Origin: a bacterium
Lineage (GTDB): Bacteria > Myxococcota_A > Bradymonadia > UBA7976 > UBA1532
Direction: 5' to 3'
Assembly (NCBI GenBank): GCA_030427205.1
Contig: JAUHXC010000069.1
Coordinates: 1-42,518, forward strand
DNA: 42,518 nucleotides
The position numbers were made by a program, and so were the translations under genes. This document shows positions 35,911-42,518 of this stretch, piece after piece; within the stretch, counting starts at the first letter, position 1, and every line of letters begins with the position of its first letter. The notes under the pieces are model-generated. The model searched no databases and was not told the origin of the DNA. It saw only the letters and a program-made list of their open reading frames with translations.

Positions 35911-36274
35911 GGTCGTGCTCCGTACCCTTTTGCCAACGCCAACGCGTGACACAACTGTTGTTTTTTTGCACTGCGAGGACCATTTCGTGCGGAAGCACCG
36001 GCCCTCTCCGTCACGCACGGGACCAATGCACATGCGGTGCCAACCTATTTGTGACAGAAAGGCGGGGCCACGCCGCAACGCAGAACCTGCGTCCGAGGTT
36101 TGAACGCGGGGATGCGCCTGGCGTGACGTAGGCTGGAACAATCTGACGCGGGGGCTCGGCTCAGCGGTGGCGCGGGGGATACACCACGGCGACCCGTGGG
36201 CGATCACCCACGGGTCGAGCGTCGAGACTCGAAGAGGCGGGTTCGAGGCGACGGCGCGCGCGCCCGATCGGCGG
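35911..36274. other. 364-bp gene-free region with AT-richer patch
   Basis: Upstream region of the TSP3/Glu-Gly gene and downstream region of the small membrane protein gene (both minus strand). It contains a T-run (35958-35967), a less GC-rich stretch around 35940-36070 unlike its neighbours, and the sigma-54-like site at 36026-36043. No gene is supported. Confidence 0.45.
36026..36043 (-). promoter_or_regulatory. Candidate sigma-54 (-24/-12) promoter
   Basis: On the minus strand, TTGGCACCGCATGTGCAT has the TTGGCAC -24 element and TGCA at -12 with the required 10 bp between GG and GC. Predicted start near 36014, leaving a leader of about 105 bp to ATG 35910. The -12 box is one base off TTGC. 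Confidence 0.55.
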
Positions 36275-36661
36275 TCAGGGGTGGGATTCGAAGACCCAGA
36301 GCGGGCCTTCGGGGTCGCGGGCCGTATCGTAGGCCGGGCCGACCGCCAGGATCCGGCGGGCCTCGGCGAGGGCGGCGGCGCCGGGCCCCGGCCGCGGGTC
36401 GGCGGTGCGCACCAGCACGCACCACCGCTCGCGCTCGGCGTCCCACGCGCGCCACGACCGATAGCGCGCGGTGCACAGCAGCCGCCGCCGCTGGGTGAAA
36501 CGCTGCACGGGGCGGCGGCCGTCGAGCGCGACGACGAGCAGCAGCGCGACGAGCAGGCCGAGCGCGGTGGTGGTCGGATTGCCCGGCGCCGCCGCCAGGG
36601 CCAGCGCGCAGGCCAGCAGGCCGGCGTGGTCGATCGGCACGGGCCGCACGTTGAGCTTCAT
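36275..36661 (-). CDS. Small membrane protein, unknown function
   Basis: 128 residues from ATG 36661, preceded by GGAGG at 5 bp; an open frame extends farther upstream but has no SD. Residues about 13-48 are hydrophobic and form one or two helices (LLACALALAAAPG, ALGLLVALLLVVAL), followed by a basic stretch (DGRRPVQRFTQRRRLL) that would stay in the cytoplasm. The C-terminal 75 residues form a soluble domain with YRSWRAWDAERERWCVLVRT and GPLWVFESHP. I recognise no family. It is divergent from the WD40-CHAT operon. Confidence 0.6.
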   Translation of the reverse strand: MKLNVRPVPIDHAGLLACALALAAAPGNPTTTALGLLVALLLVVALDGRRPVQRFTQRRRLLCTARYRSWRAWDAERERWCVLVRTADPRPGPGAAALAEARRILAVGPAYDTARDPEGPLWVFESHP

Positions 36662-36965
36662 GATGGCCTCCCTCGCTGTGCGGCGCCCTCGCAAAGCGCC
36701 GTCTCTTCGCACACCGGGGGATTGCCAGAGCCGTGCCGGGCTCGGCTGCGCCGGCGCATGGCACACGCCGGGCGCGGCCCGCGACGGCGAAGGCGCTGTT
36801 CGTGAGAAAAGCAACGTCGTTCCGAGGGGATGCCGGATTGTGACAGCCGAATGGAGACGCTCATTGTCACGTTCGACACGGCGCGGCGCGACCAGGCGTC
36901 GCCCCGCGCTCGATTGAACGCGCCTTGCGCGGCCGATAGCATGGTGCGCTTGCCGGGAGCTGTGC
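36662..36965. other. 304-bp divergent region
   Basis: Shared upstream region of the small membrane protein gene (minus) and the WD40-CHAT operon (plus). Besides the promoter candidate at 36914-36942 it has an A-rich patch (36803-36812). No gene is supported. Confidence 0.4.
36914..36942 (+). promoter_or_regulatory. Candidate sigma-70-type promoter of the WD40-CHAT operon
   Basis: TTGAAC (36914-36919), 17-bp spacer, TAGCAT (36937-36942); predicted start near 36949, 17 bp before ATG 36966. GGGAG precedes the start codon. Confidence 0.4.
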
Positions 36966-39257
36966 ATGCCGTCCACCGCTCGTATCCGTATTGCGTGGCT
37001 CGCCGTGGTTCTCGCCGCGTGCGGTGGCTCGACCGCCCGGGACGGGCTGACGGATACCGCCCGGACGGTCGGCGCGACGATCGACGGCGGGTCGCCGGGA
37101 GACGCTGTCGGCCCCGATCCGGCGCAGACCGACCCCCGCGTGCTTCAGCCGCTGCTCGACGCCGCGTTCGATCGTGATGGCCCGACCCTGCCCACGCTGT
37201 ACTTCGGTGTGAACCTGGCCGACATCTCGCCCGACGGCACCCGCGTGCTCACCGCGAGCCCGGACGTCGTCAGCCTGTGGGACGGCGACACCGGCCAGCG
37301 CATCGCGCTGCTGGTCCACCACCCGGAGGAGGGGGATCGGCGGGTCTTCCCCCGACGCACGCGGACCCTGCGCTTCTCGGCCGACGGGCAGCTCATCGCC
37401 CGGGCGTTCCCGGTCCAGCTGGGCAACCCGGCGGGCATCGACCTGTGGGACGGACGGACCGGGCTGCCGCTGCGCCGCATGGCGGGTGATTTCCCCGAGG
37501 CGCTCGGCATGGCGTTCACGCCCGATGGCGCCCGCCTCGTCAGCGTGCACACCGACGGCATCCGCATCTGGGACGTCGCGACCGGTCGACGGCTGCCGGG
37601 GCCGCCGGCGTTTCGTTCGCCCGTCCGCCGGGTCCGCGTCTCGCCCGACGGCGCGGCGGCCTGGGTCGAAGGCGACGACGACGCGGGGCCGCGGCTGCGA
37701 CGCACGGCCGATGGGCGGGTGCTGGTCGACGGCTGCCCACGATCCACCGGCGTGGTGCACCACGCGTTCTTCTCCAGCGACGGCGACGTCGCCGGCTGCG
37801 GCCGCCCGGACGGCGCCGGCGGGCTGTGGAGCGCGCGCACCGGCGCCGAGCTGGCCACCGAGCGCGACGGCCAGATGCACTGCGCGGTGCCCGGCGCCCA
37901 CTACACCCGGCTGCTGCCGGTGCCGCGGGAGGCCGTCGTCGGGCCCTCCACGGACGCGCCGCCGCCCGATGGACCGTGGGTCTGCCTCGACAGCGACCTG
38001 TACCTGGTCGACGGCCGCTCCGGCGTCGCGCTGGAGCGCTCCGGTCGACTCGACCCCTACGGACCGGTCGAGGGCCGCGGGCTCGCGCTGGGGGCCGATC
38101 GGGTGGTGATGGCCGAACCTGCCGGCCACGGGGCCCGGCTGTGGACCACCCGCAACCGCCGGCCGTGGCGCTGGGTCGATCTGCCGGCCGGCGACGCGCG
38201 ACGGCCGCTGGGCTCGCTGGCCGTCTCGCCCGACGGCGCGCGCTTCGCCGCGACGCTGCCCGAACACCGCTCCGAGCCGGCGGCGCTCGTCGTCTGGGAT
38301 CTCGGCGGGCGGGTCATCGCGCGCTGGGCGCTGCCCGCGCTCTACTCGAGCACGCTGCGCTTCTCACCCGACGGCACCCGGGTCCTCGACGGCAAGGGCA
38401 ACCTCTTCGACATCGGCCGCGGGGCGGCGATCCCCCTCGACGACAAGCCGCGCTACAAGCGGCTGCGCTATACCTTCGCCGCGCAGGGGCAGCGGGTCGT
38501 CGCCGTCGGCGGCCGGGTGCATGCCTGGGACAGCGCCGGGCGCAAGGTGCTCGAGGCCGATCCCGATCCGCTGCGTCCCACGCCCGAGTGGGTGGCCCAC
38601 GCCGCGGGGGCCGACTTGGCGGTGGTGGCAAACAGCAGGACGGTGTGGACCCTCGACCCGATCACCGGCAAGCCCATCGCGCGCATCGTCGAGGCATCCG
38701 TCAGCTGCGACGTGGCCGATGTCACCGCCGCCGGTGATCGGGCGCTGGTGCGCTGCGACAGCGCCAGCCGCCCCTGGCACGTGGTCTCGACCGCCGACGG
38801 CGCCGTCGTCTCGGTCATGCCGCCCGAACATACGCGCGGCCGCGACCTCGCCTTCTCCGCCGACGGCCGCTTCGTGCTGGCTCGTGGCCGCGAGACCCGG
38901 GTCGTCGACGTCGCCACCGGCGTTGTGCGCGCCACCCTGCCCTCGCCGTCGGGCGTGGCGACGCTCTCCCCCGGCGGTCGCTGGGTCGCGGTGGGCCACG
39001 AGTCGGGCCACGTCGAGCTGTGGCGGCTGCCTGACGGCGCCGATGAGCCGCCGGAGAAGCTGGCGGTGCCGGTCTTCTCCGCGGAGGTCGAAGACCTGCG
39101 GTTCACCCCTGATGGCGGCCACCTGCTCATCGCGGGCGAGGCGCTGCCCCGGCTGGTGATCATGCCGTTTCCGCTGACCCGGGGCGCCCTGCGGGCGGTG
39201 GCCTGTCACAACCGCCAGGGCTGGGTGACCCCCGGCTTCGACTGCGAGGGCCGATGA
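36966..39257 (+). CDS. WD40-repeat lipoprotein
   Basis: 763 residues. Signal MPSTARIRIAWLAVVLAAC, lipidated Cys19. Most of the chain is beta-propeller sequence with about nine recognisable WD40-like units: ISPDGTRVLTASPDVVSLWD, RFSADGQLIARAF..IDLWDG, FTPDGARLVSVH..IRIWDV, SPDGAAAWVEG, VSPDGARFAATL..LVVWDL, FSPDGTRVLDG, FSADGRFVLARG..VVDV, LSPGGRWVAVG..VELWRL and FTPDGGHLLIAG. Proteins of this type act as platforms for protein binding. Its stop overlaps the start of the CHAT peptidase gene (ATGA, 39254-39257), so the propeller and the peptidase are made together and probably act as a pair outside the cytoplasm. Confidence 0.88.
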   Translation: MPSTARIRIAWLAVVLAACGGSTARDGLTDTARTVGATIDGGSPGDAVGPDPAQTDPRVLQPLLDAAFDRDGPTLPTLYFGVNLADISPDGTRVLTASPDVVSLWDGDTGQRIALLVHHPEEGDRRVFPRRTRTLRFSADGQLIARAFPVQLGNPAGIDLWDGRTGLPLRRMAGDFPEALGMAFTPDGARLVSVHTDGIRIWDVATGRRLPGPPAFRSPVRRVRVSPDGAAAWVEGDDDAGPRLRRTADGRVLVDGCPRSTGVVHHAFFSSDGDVAGCGRPDGAGGLWSARTGAELATERDGQMHCAVPGAHYTRLLPVPREAVVGPSTDAPPPDGPWVCLDSDLYLVDGRSGVALERSGRLDPYGPVEGRGLALGADRVVMAEPAGHGARLWTTRNRRPWRWVDLPAGDARRPLGSLAVSPDGARFAATLPEHRSEPAALVVWDLGGRVIARWALPALYSSTLRFSPDGTRVLDGKGNLFDIGRGAAIPLDDKPRYKRLRYTFAAQGQRVVAVGGRVHAWDSAGRKVLEADPDPLRPTPEWVAHAAGADLAVVANSRTVWTLDPITGKPIARIVEASVSCDVADVTAAGDRALVRCDSASRPWHVVSTADGAVVSVMPPEHTRGRDLAFSADGRFVLARGRETRVVDVATGVVRATLPSPSGVATLSPGGRWVAVGHESGHVELWRLPDGADEPPEKLAVPVFSAEVEDLRFTPDGGHLLIAGEALPRLVIMPFPLTRGALRAVACHNRQGWVTPGFDCEGR

Positions 39258-40966
39258 ACCGCGACCGTCGAGCGCGCCGCCGTCGCGCCGCAGGCCCGGT
39301 CATGCAGCTCGCGCTGGCGGTGTCGCTCGCGCTGGCGTTCACGCTGCGGCCCGACGCCGCCCAGGGGCAGGATCTCGACGCGACGGTGTCCGCGAACCGC
39401 GGCGCGGGCCCCGACCTCGAGGCCCGAACCCGCGCCGGCGTCGACGCCGTCTTCGCCGCCAAGGGCTGGGCCCAGGAGCGCCGCATCCGGCGCACCGCAG
39501 CCCTGCGCTTCGCCGACGGCGAGAAGGCCCACCGCCTCCTGAGCCTGCTCGCCGATCTGCGCGGCCGGCGCGCGATCCTGACCCGCCGCGGCCCGGGGGA
39601 TACACCCTCGGCGCTGTTCGAGAAGCGGCGGGCATTCCTCGCCAACCAGATCGCGTGGCTCGAACGCTACTGGACCTACAAGAACCGACGCCGGCAAACC
39701 GCCGCGCCGCCCGTCGCCACGCTGGAGACCGTCCAGCCGGCCATCCCGCCCGACGCGGCGCTGGTCGAGCTGGTGGGCTACAGCCCGCCCGATGGCCCGC
39801 CGGCCTACGCCGCCTACATCGTGTCCCACGAGGGCCCGCCGCGATTCGTCGATCTCGGTCCGGCCGCGCCGATCGACGCCGCCGCCGCGGCGCTCGGCGC
39901 GGCGGCGCGCGACCCGGCCTCCACCGATGTGCGCGCCCGATCGAAGGCGCTCGCCGCCCGGCTGCTGGATCCGCTGTGGCCGCACCTGCGATCCACCGCT
40001 CGGTGGATCGTCGCCCCCGACGGCCCGCTGCACGTGCTGCCTTTCGAGTTGCTGACCACGCCCGACGGCCGCTGGCTCGACGAGAGCCACGGGGTGAGCT
40101 ACCTGCACGCCGGGCGCGCGCTGGCCACGCTCGACGCGCGCGTCGAGGCCGGCGAGCCGCCGCTGATCGTCGCCGACCCCGCCTTCGACCCGCCCGGCGC
40201 GGGCGCCGCGGCCCGGATCGACCTGAGCCGCCTGCGCTTCCCCCGCTTGCCGGGCGCCGCCGCCGAGGCGCGGGCCATCGCCGCGGCGCTGCCCGAGGCC
40301 CGGGTGCTGCGCGGCGCCGACGCGACCGAGGCCGCCCTCAAGCGCAGCCGCGGGCCGACGGTGCTGCACCTGGCGACCCATGGGTTCTTCCTCGACCCGC
40401 GCGCGGCCTCGGGCCCGAACAGCGCTGGCCCGAACAGCGCTGGCCCGAGCAGCGAGGGCCCCGACAGCGCCGGCCGCGGCGTCTCCCTGGCCGGCGATCT
40501 GCCCGCAGCCCCGGGGCTCGATCCGGAGACGGCGGCGATGCTCGACGCGGGCCTGGCCCTGGCCGGGGTCAACCGCCAGACGCCGGCGGGCGACGACGGG
40601 GTGCTCACCGCACTCGAGGCGGCCGCGCTCGATCTGCGGGGCACCGCGCTGGTGGTGCTGTCGGCGTGCGAGACGGGCCTCGGCCGCCCCACGCTTGGCG
40701 CGGGGCTCGCCGGCTTCCGCCGCGCGCTGGCGATCGCCGGCGCCGAGAGCCAGCTGCTGACGCTGTGGAAGGTCGACGACGACGCCACCCGGGCGCTGAT
40801 GACCGCCTTCTACCGCCGACTGGCCGCGGGCGAGGGCCGGCTCGACGCCCTGCGCGCCGCCCGGGCCGAGCTGCGCGGCGAGAAGGCCCGCGCGCACCCG
40901 TTCTTCTGGGCCGCCTTCACGCTGGCCGGCGATTGGCGCCCGGTGACCACGTTCCGCGCGCCGTGA
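39254..40966 (+). CDS. Exported CHAT-domain (caspase-like) peptidase
   Basis: 570 residues; start overlaps the WD40 stop by 4 bp. A basic N-terminus and hydrophobic segment (MQLALAVSLALAFTL, ending RPDAAQGQ) make a signal peptide, so the peptidase is exported. About 100 helical residues follow, then the CHAT domain: VELVGYSPP..YAAYIV, ARLLDPLWPHL, WIVAPDGPLHVLPFELL, LPGAAAEARAIAAALPEARVL, VLHLATHGFF (catalytic His376), LTALEAAALDLRGTALVVLSACETGLG (catalytic Cys472), GFRRALAIAGAESQLLTLWKVDDDATRALM and HPFFWAAFTLAGD. A Ser/Gly/Pro repeat loop lies between the two catalytic residues. CHAT peptidases (separase/gingipain/caspase clan) usually process a partner protein when triggered by binding; here the WD40 lipoprotein is the obvious candidate regulator. 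Confidence 0.93.
   Translation: MNRDRRARRRRAAGPVMQLALAVSLALAFTLRPDAAQGQDLDATVSANRGAGPDLEARTRAGVDAVFAAKGWAQERRIRRTAALRFADGEKAHRLLSLLADLRGRRAILTRRGPGDTPSALFEKRRAFLANQIAWLERYWTYKNRRRQTAAPPVATLETVQPAIPPDAALVELVGYSPPDGPPAYAAYIVSHEGPPRFVDLGPAAPIDAAAAALGAAARDPASTDVRARSKALAARLLDPLWPHLRSTARWIVAPDGPLHVLPFELLTTPDGRWLDESHGVSYLHAGRALATLDARVEAGEPPLIVADPAFDPPGAGAAARIDLSRLRFPRLPGAAAEARAIAAALPEARVLRGADATEAALKRSRGPTVLHLATHGFFLDPRAASGPNSAGPNSAGPSSEGPDSAGRGVSLAGDLPAAPGLDPETAAMLDAGLALAGVNRQTPAGDDGVLTALEAAALDLRGTALVVLSACETGLGRPTLGAGLAGFRRALAIAGAESQLLTLWKVDDDATRALMTAFYRRLAAGEGRLDALRAARAELRGEKARAHPFFWAAFTLAGDWRPVTTFRAP
40412..40471 (+). repeat. Four 15-bp units in the CHAT catalytic domain
   Basis: Units GGCCCGAACAGCGCT (twice identical) and two variants, starting at 40412, 40427, 40442 and 40457, encode GPNSA/GPSSE/GPDSA. 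They form a loop between the catalytic His and Cys. Confidence 0.9.
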
Positions 40967-40980
40967 CGCCCGGCGCCCGC

Positions 40981-41667
40981 TCAGCGGTGGGCCAGCGCGA
41001 TGTCGATCGCCGCGGTCTGGCCCCCGTCGCGGGCTTCGAAGTACAGATAGCCCTCGTCGAACCCGGACGCGGTCTGCTCGATACGCGCGTCGACCTCACC
41101 GCTGCGCAGATAGATCTGCGAGACCGTGGGCGGTGACCCGGCCGCGGGATCCGCGGCGGTCGATCGCCGGGTCTGCGCCTCGGCGGTCAGCACCAGCCGG
41201 AAGCGCTCCACGCCCGGCTGCCGATCGAAGACCACCCGCGTCGGTGCCGGCGGCACCACGGCCGTTGCCCCGGCCGCCAGCCGGCCCAGATCGGGGCGGT
41301 CGGCCGGCGGCCAGATGGGCACCAACGCGTCGTCGCCGGTGGCGTGCAGGATGGTCAGCCGGGCGGGCACGTTGCTGCCGACCTCGAAGCGAATGGCCTC
41401 TCCGGCGGTGAAGACGCGCTCGGCGGGCACCCGGGTGAAGCTCTCGCAGCGCACGAGGCGGATGGCGAGGCGCCCGACCGGCGTCGGCGGCTGGTCCGAG
41501 AGGAAGATCCCGCGCAGGCGCAGCGCGTCGGCGTCGGCGTCGGCCTCGGCGTCGCCGTCGGCCTCCGAGGCCTCGGCCGGGGTCGGCGCGGGCGGCACGG
41601 GCCTCGGCCGCGGGCCACAGCCGGTCAGCCCCGCGGCCATCAGACAGGTCGTGGATACGTGCCTCAT
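40981..41667 (-). CDS. Lipoprotein with DUF4384-like domain
   Basis: 228 residues. Signal MRHVSTTCLMAAGLTGC, lipidated Cys17, then an acidic EADGDAEADADADA spacer. The domain from about residue 70 to 165 has the DUF4384 pattern: RVFTAGEAIRFEVGSNVPARLTILHATGDDALVPIWPP, a loop, then VERFRLVLTAEAQT. The C-terminal part has SGEVDARIEQTASGFDEGYLYFEA. DUF4384 domains are often found fused or adjacent to CHAT/caspase peptidases and kinases, and are thought to be beta-sandwich binding modules. Its stop lies 14 bp from the CHAT stop on the opposite strand, which fits membership in the same functional module. Confidence 0.78.
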   Translation of the reverse strand: MRHVSTTCLMAAGLTGCGPRPRPVPPAPTPAEASEADGDAEADADADALRLRGIFLSDQPPTPVGRLAIRLVRCESFTRVPAERVFTAGEAIRFEVGSNVPARLTILHATGDDALVPIWPPADRPDLGRLAAGATAVVPPAPTRVVFDRQPGVERFRLVLTAEAQTRRSTAADPAAGSPPTVSQIYLRSGEVDARIEQTASGFDEGYLYFEARDGGQTAAIDIALAHR

Positions 41668-41994
41668 GGCACCACCCCGATCGCCCGCTCACACCAGTCG
41701 AGCGCGCAGCGCGAGACGTGAGTGCCCATGCCCGTGCCACGCGCGGCGCCAACCCATGGCCGGGATTGGACCCAGCGCGTCAACTCGGATGCACGAACAC
41801 GCGAGCGCCAGCGAGCCGCCGAGCGCAGCGCAGGCATCCGGGCTGGCCCGGACGGGTCGGAGCAACGATGAGCGCGAGCGCAGCGAGTGCGAAGAGGCGC
41901 GGAGATCCCGCCCCGGCGCAGCCGGGGTGCCGGAGACGAGCACGGCAACGCAACACTGTTGCCGCGTTCCGAGCCGCCGAGAGCTGGATCGCCT

Positions 41995-42060
41995 TGCCGA
42001 CCCTGGGCGTTGCCCAGACATCTGCGGTGCCGACCCTGGGCGTTGCCTATACATCCGCCA
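41995..42060. repeat. Two tandem 33-bp units
   Basis: TGCCGACCCTGGGCGTTGCC is repeated at 41995 and 42028, with similar but not identical 13-bp tails. It lies next to the larger repeat array. Confidence 0.9.
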
Positions 42061-42222
42061 TGCCCCCACTCGCCCGGCCGCGTCGTCCAGCCCTTTTCGG
42101 ACAGGGGTGCCTGGCTCACCCTGGCCACCGAGCCCGTTTCGGGCAGGTGTGCCTCGATCACCCTGGCCACCGAGCCCGTTTCGGGCAGGGGTGCCGGAAT
42201 CAGGCTCGACGACGAGGGGTCC

Positions 42223-42242
42223 CATGAGGAGATCTCCTCATG
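42223..42242. repeat. Perfect 20-bp palindrome (copy 1)
   Basis: CATGAGGAGATCTCCTCATG, inside the repeat array, preceded by a GACGAGGGGTCC block. Confidence 0.95.
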
Positions 42243-42350
42243 CAGGGGCTGGCCGGCGAGCGCGCTTCGGGCAGGTGTGCCTCGATCGGGCTCGACGTCG
42301 AGCCGTCTTCGGGCAGAGGTGCCGGAATCAGACTCGACGACGAGGGTTCC

Positions 42351-42370
42351 CATGAGGACATGTCCTCATG
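42351..42370. repeat. Perfect 20-bp palindrome (copy 2, covarying)
   Basis: CATGAGGACATGTCCTCATG. Compared with copies 1 and 3, one base on each side of the centre is changed together (G to C and C to G), so the symmetry is preserved. Confidence 0.95.
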
Positions 42371-42437
42371 CGGGGTCTGGCCAACGAGCCCGTTTCGGGC
42401 AGGTGTGCCGCGAATCGGCTGGATGGCGAGGGGTCCC

Positions 42438-42455
42438 ATGAGGAGATCTCCTCAT
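42438..42455. repeat. 18-bp palindrome (copy 3)
   Basis: ATGAGGAGATCTCCTCAT, same sequence as the core of copy 1, followed by a variant end base. Confidence 0.95.
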
Positions 42456-42518
42456 ATGGGGTCTGGACGGCGAGCCGTTCTCGGGCAGGTGTGCCCGGAA
42501 GCCGCTGGACGGCGAGGG

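Larger units (their letters stand above)
41668..42518. other. 851-bp gene-free repeat region (continues past the window)
   Basis: No credible gene: open frames on both strands are made of the repeats themselves, have no SD or signal and differ in frame between units. It contains hairpins CCCCGGC/GCCGGGG (41911-41927) and GGCAAC/GTTGCC (41944-41963), a duplicated 33-bp unit, and from about 42094 an array of CGGGCAGGTGTGCC repeats with palindromes. Confidence 0.8.
42094..42518. repeat. Degenerate repeat array with seven core units
   Basis: Core TTTCGGGCAGGTGTGCC (or close variants) occurs near 42094, 42133, 42175, 42262, 42303, 42389 and 42475. Spacing alternates between about 41-42 and 86 bp; each 86-bp step contains an extra block with a palindrome. 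Several cores include GCCCG-TTT-CGGGC, itself a small hairpin. The last unit is cut by the window end. Confidence 0.92.

Noticed and set aside
36763..36780. Sigma-54-like site upstream of the WD40-CHAT operon
   Set aside because: TGGCAC and the GG-N10-GC spacing are present but the -12 box is GGGC, too far from TTGC.
41126..42355. Plus-strand open frame of 409 codons running from the DUF4384-like gene into the repeat array
   Set aside because: It overlaps a real gene on the other strand, has no SD, and changes reading frame between repeat units.
41664..42439. Minus-strand open frames made of the repeat array
   Set aside because: They consist of the repeats, are not in a constant frame relative to the units, and lack translation signals.
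42094..42518. CRISPR array
   Set aside because: Units are degenerate, spacing alternates between about 42 and 86 bp, intervening DNA is also repeated rather than unique, and no cas genes are present.

Overview
The window is about 42.5 kb of very GC-rich DNA with dense coding on both strands. The gene content points to a myxobacterium-like member of the Myxococcota (class not resolvable from sequence alone). The signs are many lipoproteins with low-complexity linkers (Glu-Gly, Asp-Ala-Pro, Pro-Asp-Met, Gly-Glu-Pro), repeated MopE-type CNGLDDDCDG motifs joined to SUMF1/FGE-like domains, MYXO-CTERM-like tails, a Pkn-type Ser/Thr kinase, an FHA-type sigma-54 activator, and exported caspase-like and CHAT peptidases. 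No rRNA, tRNA, insertion sequence, phage gene or CRISPR array was recognised.

Layout. 1-4.7 kb: a 5'-truncated PI-PLC-like protein whose two catalytic histidines appear replaced, a SUMF1-domain lipoprotein on the minus strand, and a divergent exported caspase-like protein with a barrel-like tail. 5-15.6 kb: a plus-strand run of surface/lipoprotein genes (Glu-Gly repeat lipoprotein, coupled MopE-motif lipoprotein, a 1492-residue protein with 13 MopE motifs and two SUMF1 domains, a Cys-rich lipoprotein), then a Ser/Thr kinase and a temptin-like exported protein. 15.6-22.6 kb: housekeeping and respiration-like genes: CDP-alcohol phosphatidyltransferase, HAD phosphatase, a beta-propeller/di-haem lipoprotein, and a coupled tatD-topB pair. 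22.6-28.7 kb: a small four-helix membrane protein, a coupled DUF1592-type/DUF1552 pair (lipoprotein plus Tat-exported partner), and a coupled transsulfuration pair (cystathionine beta-synthase-like and cystathionine gamma-synthase/lyase). 28.8-34.5 kb: small exported or hypothetical proteins, one behind an excellent sigma-54 promoter, a barrel-like protein, the FHA-GAF-AAA+-Fis sigma-54 activator, and a Tll0287-like haem lipoprotein. 34.5-36 kb: a TSP3/Glu-Gly repeat protein with a MYXO-CTERM-like tail and its own candidate sigma-54 promoter. 36.3-41.7 kb: a membrane protein, then a WD40-repeat lipoprotein translationally coupled to an exported CHAT peptidase, facing a DUF4384-like lipoprotein. 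41.7 kb to the end: a gene-free array of degenerate repeats carrying three near-perfect palindromes.

How the genes fit together. Most of the window encodes the cell envelope: at least ten lipoprotein signals, two MYXO-CTERM-like tails, one Tat substrate, several CxxCH haem sites and two barrel-like domains. Regulatory capacity is present locally as one kinase and one sigma-54 activator, and two nearby promoters match the -24/-12 consensus. Stop/start overlaps link five pairs: 5025/6068, WD40-CHAT, tatD-topB, DUF1592-DUF1552 and CBS-CGS.

Most worth a second look: the CBS-like protein that has Asn where the PLP-binding lysine should be, with further changes in the neighbouring cofactor loops; the exported WD40-CHAT-DUF4384 module; the palindromic repeat array, whose palindromes differ by a compensatory base pair; and the PI-PLC-like protein that seems to have lost both catalytic histidines.
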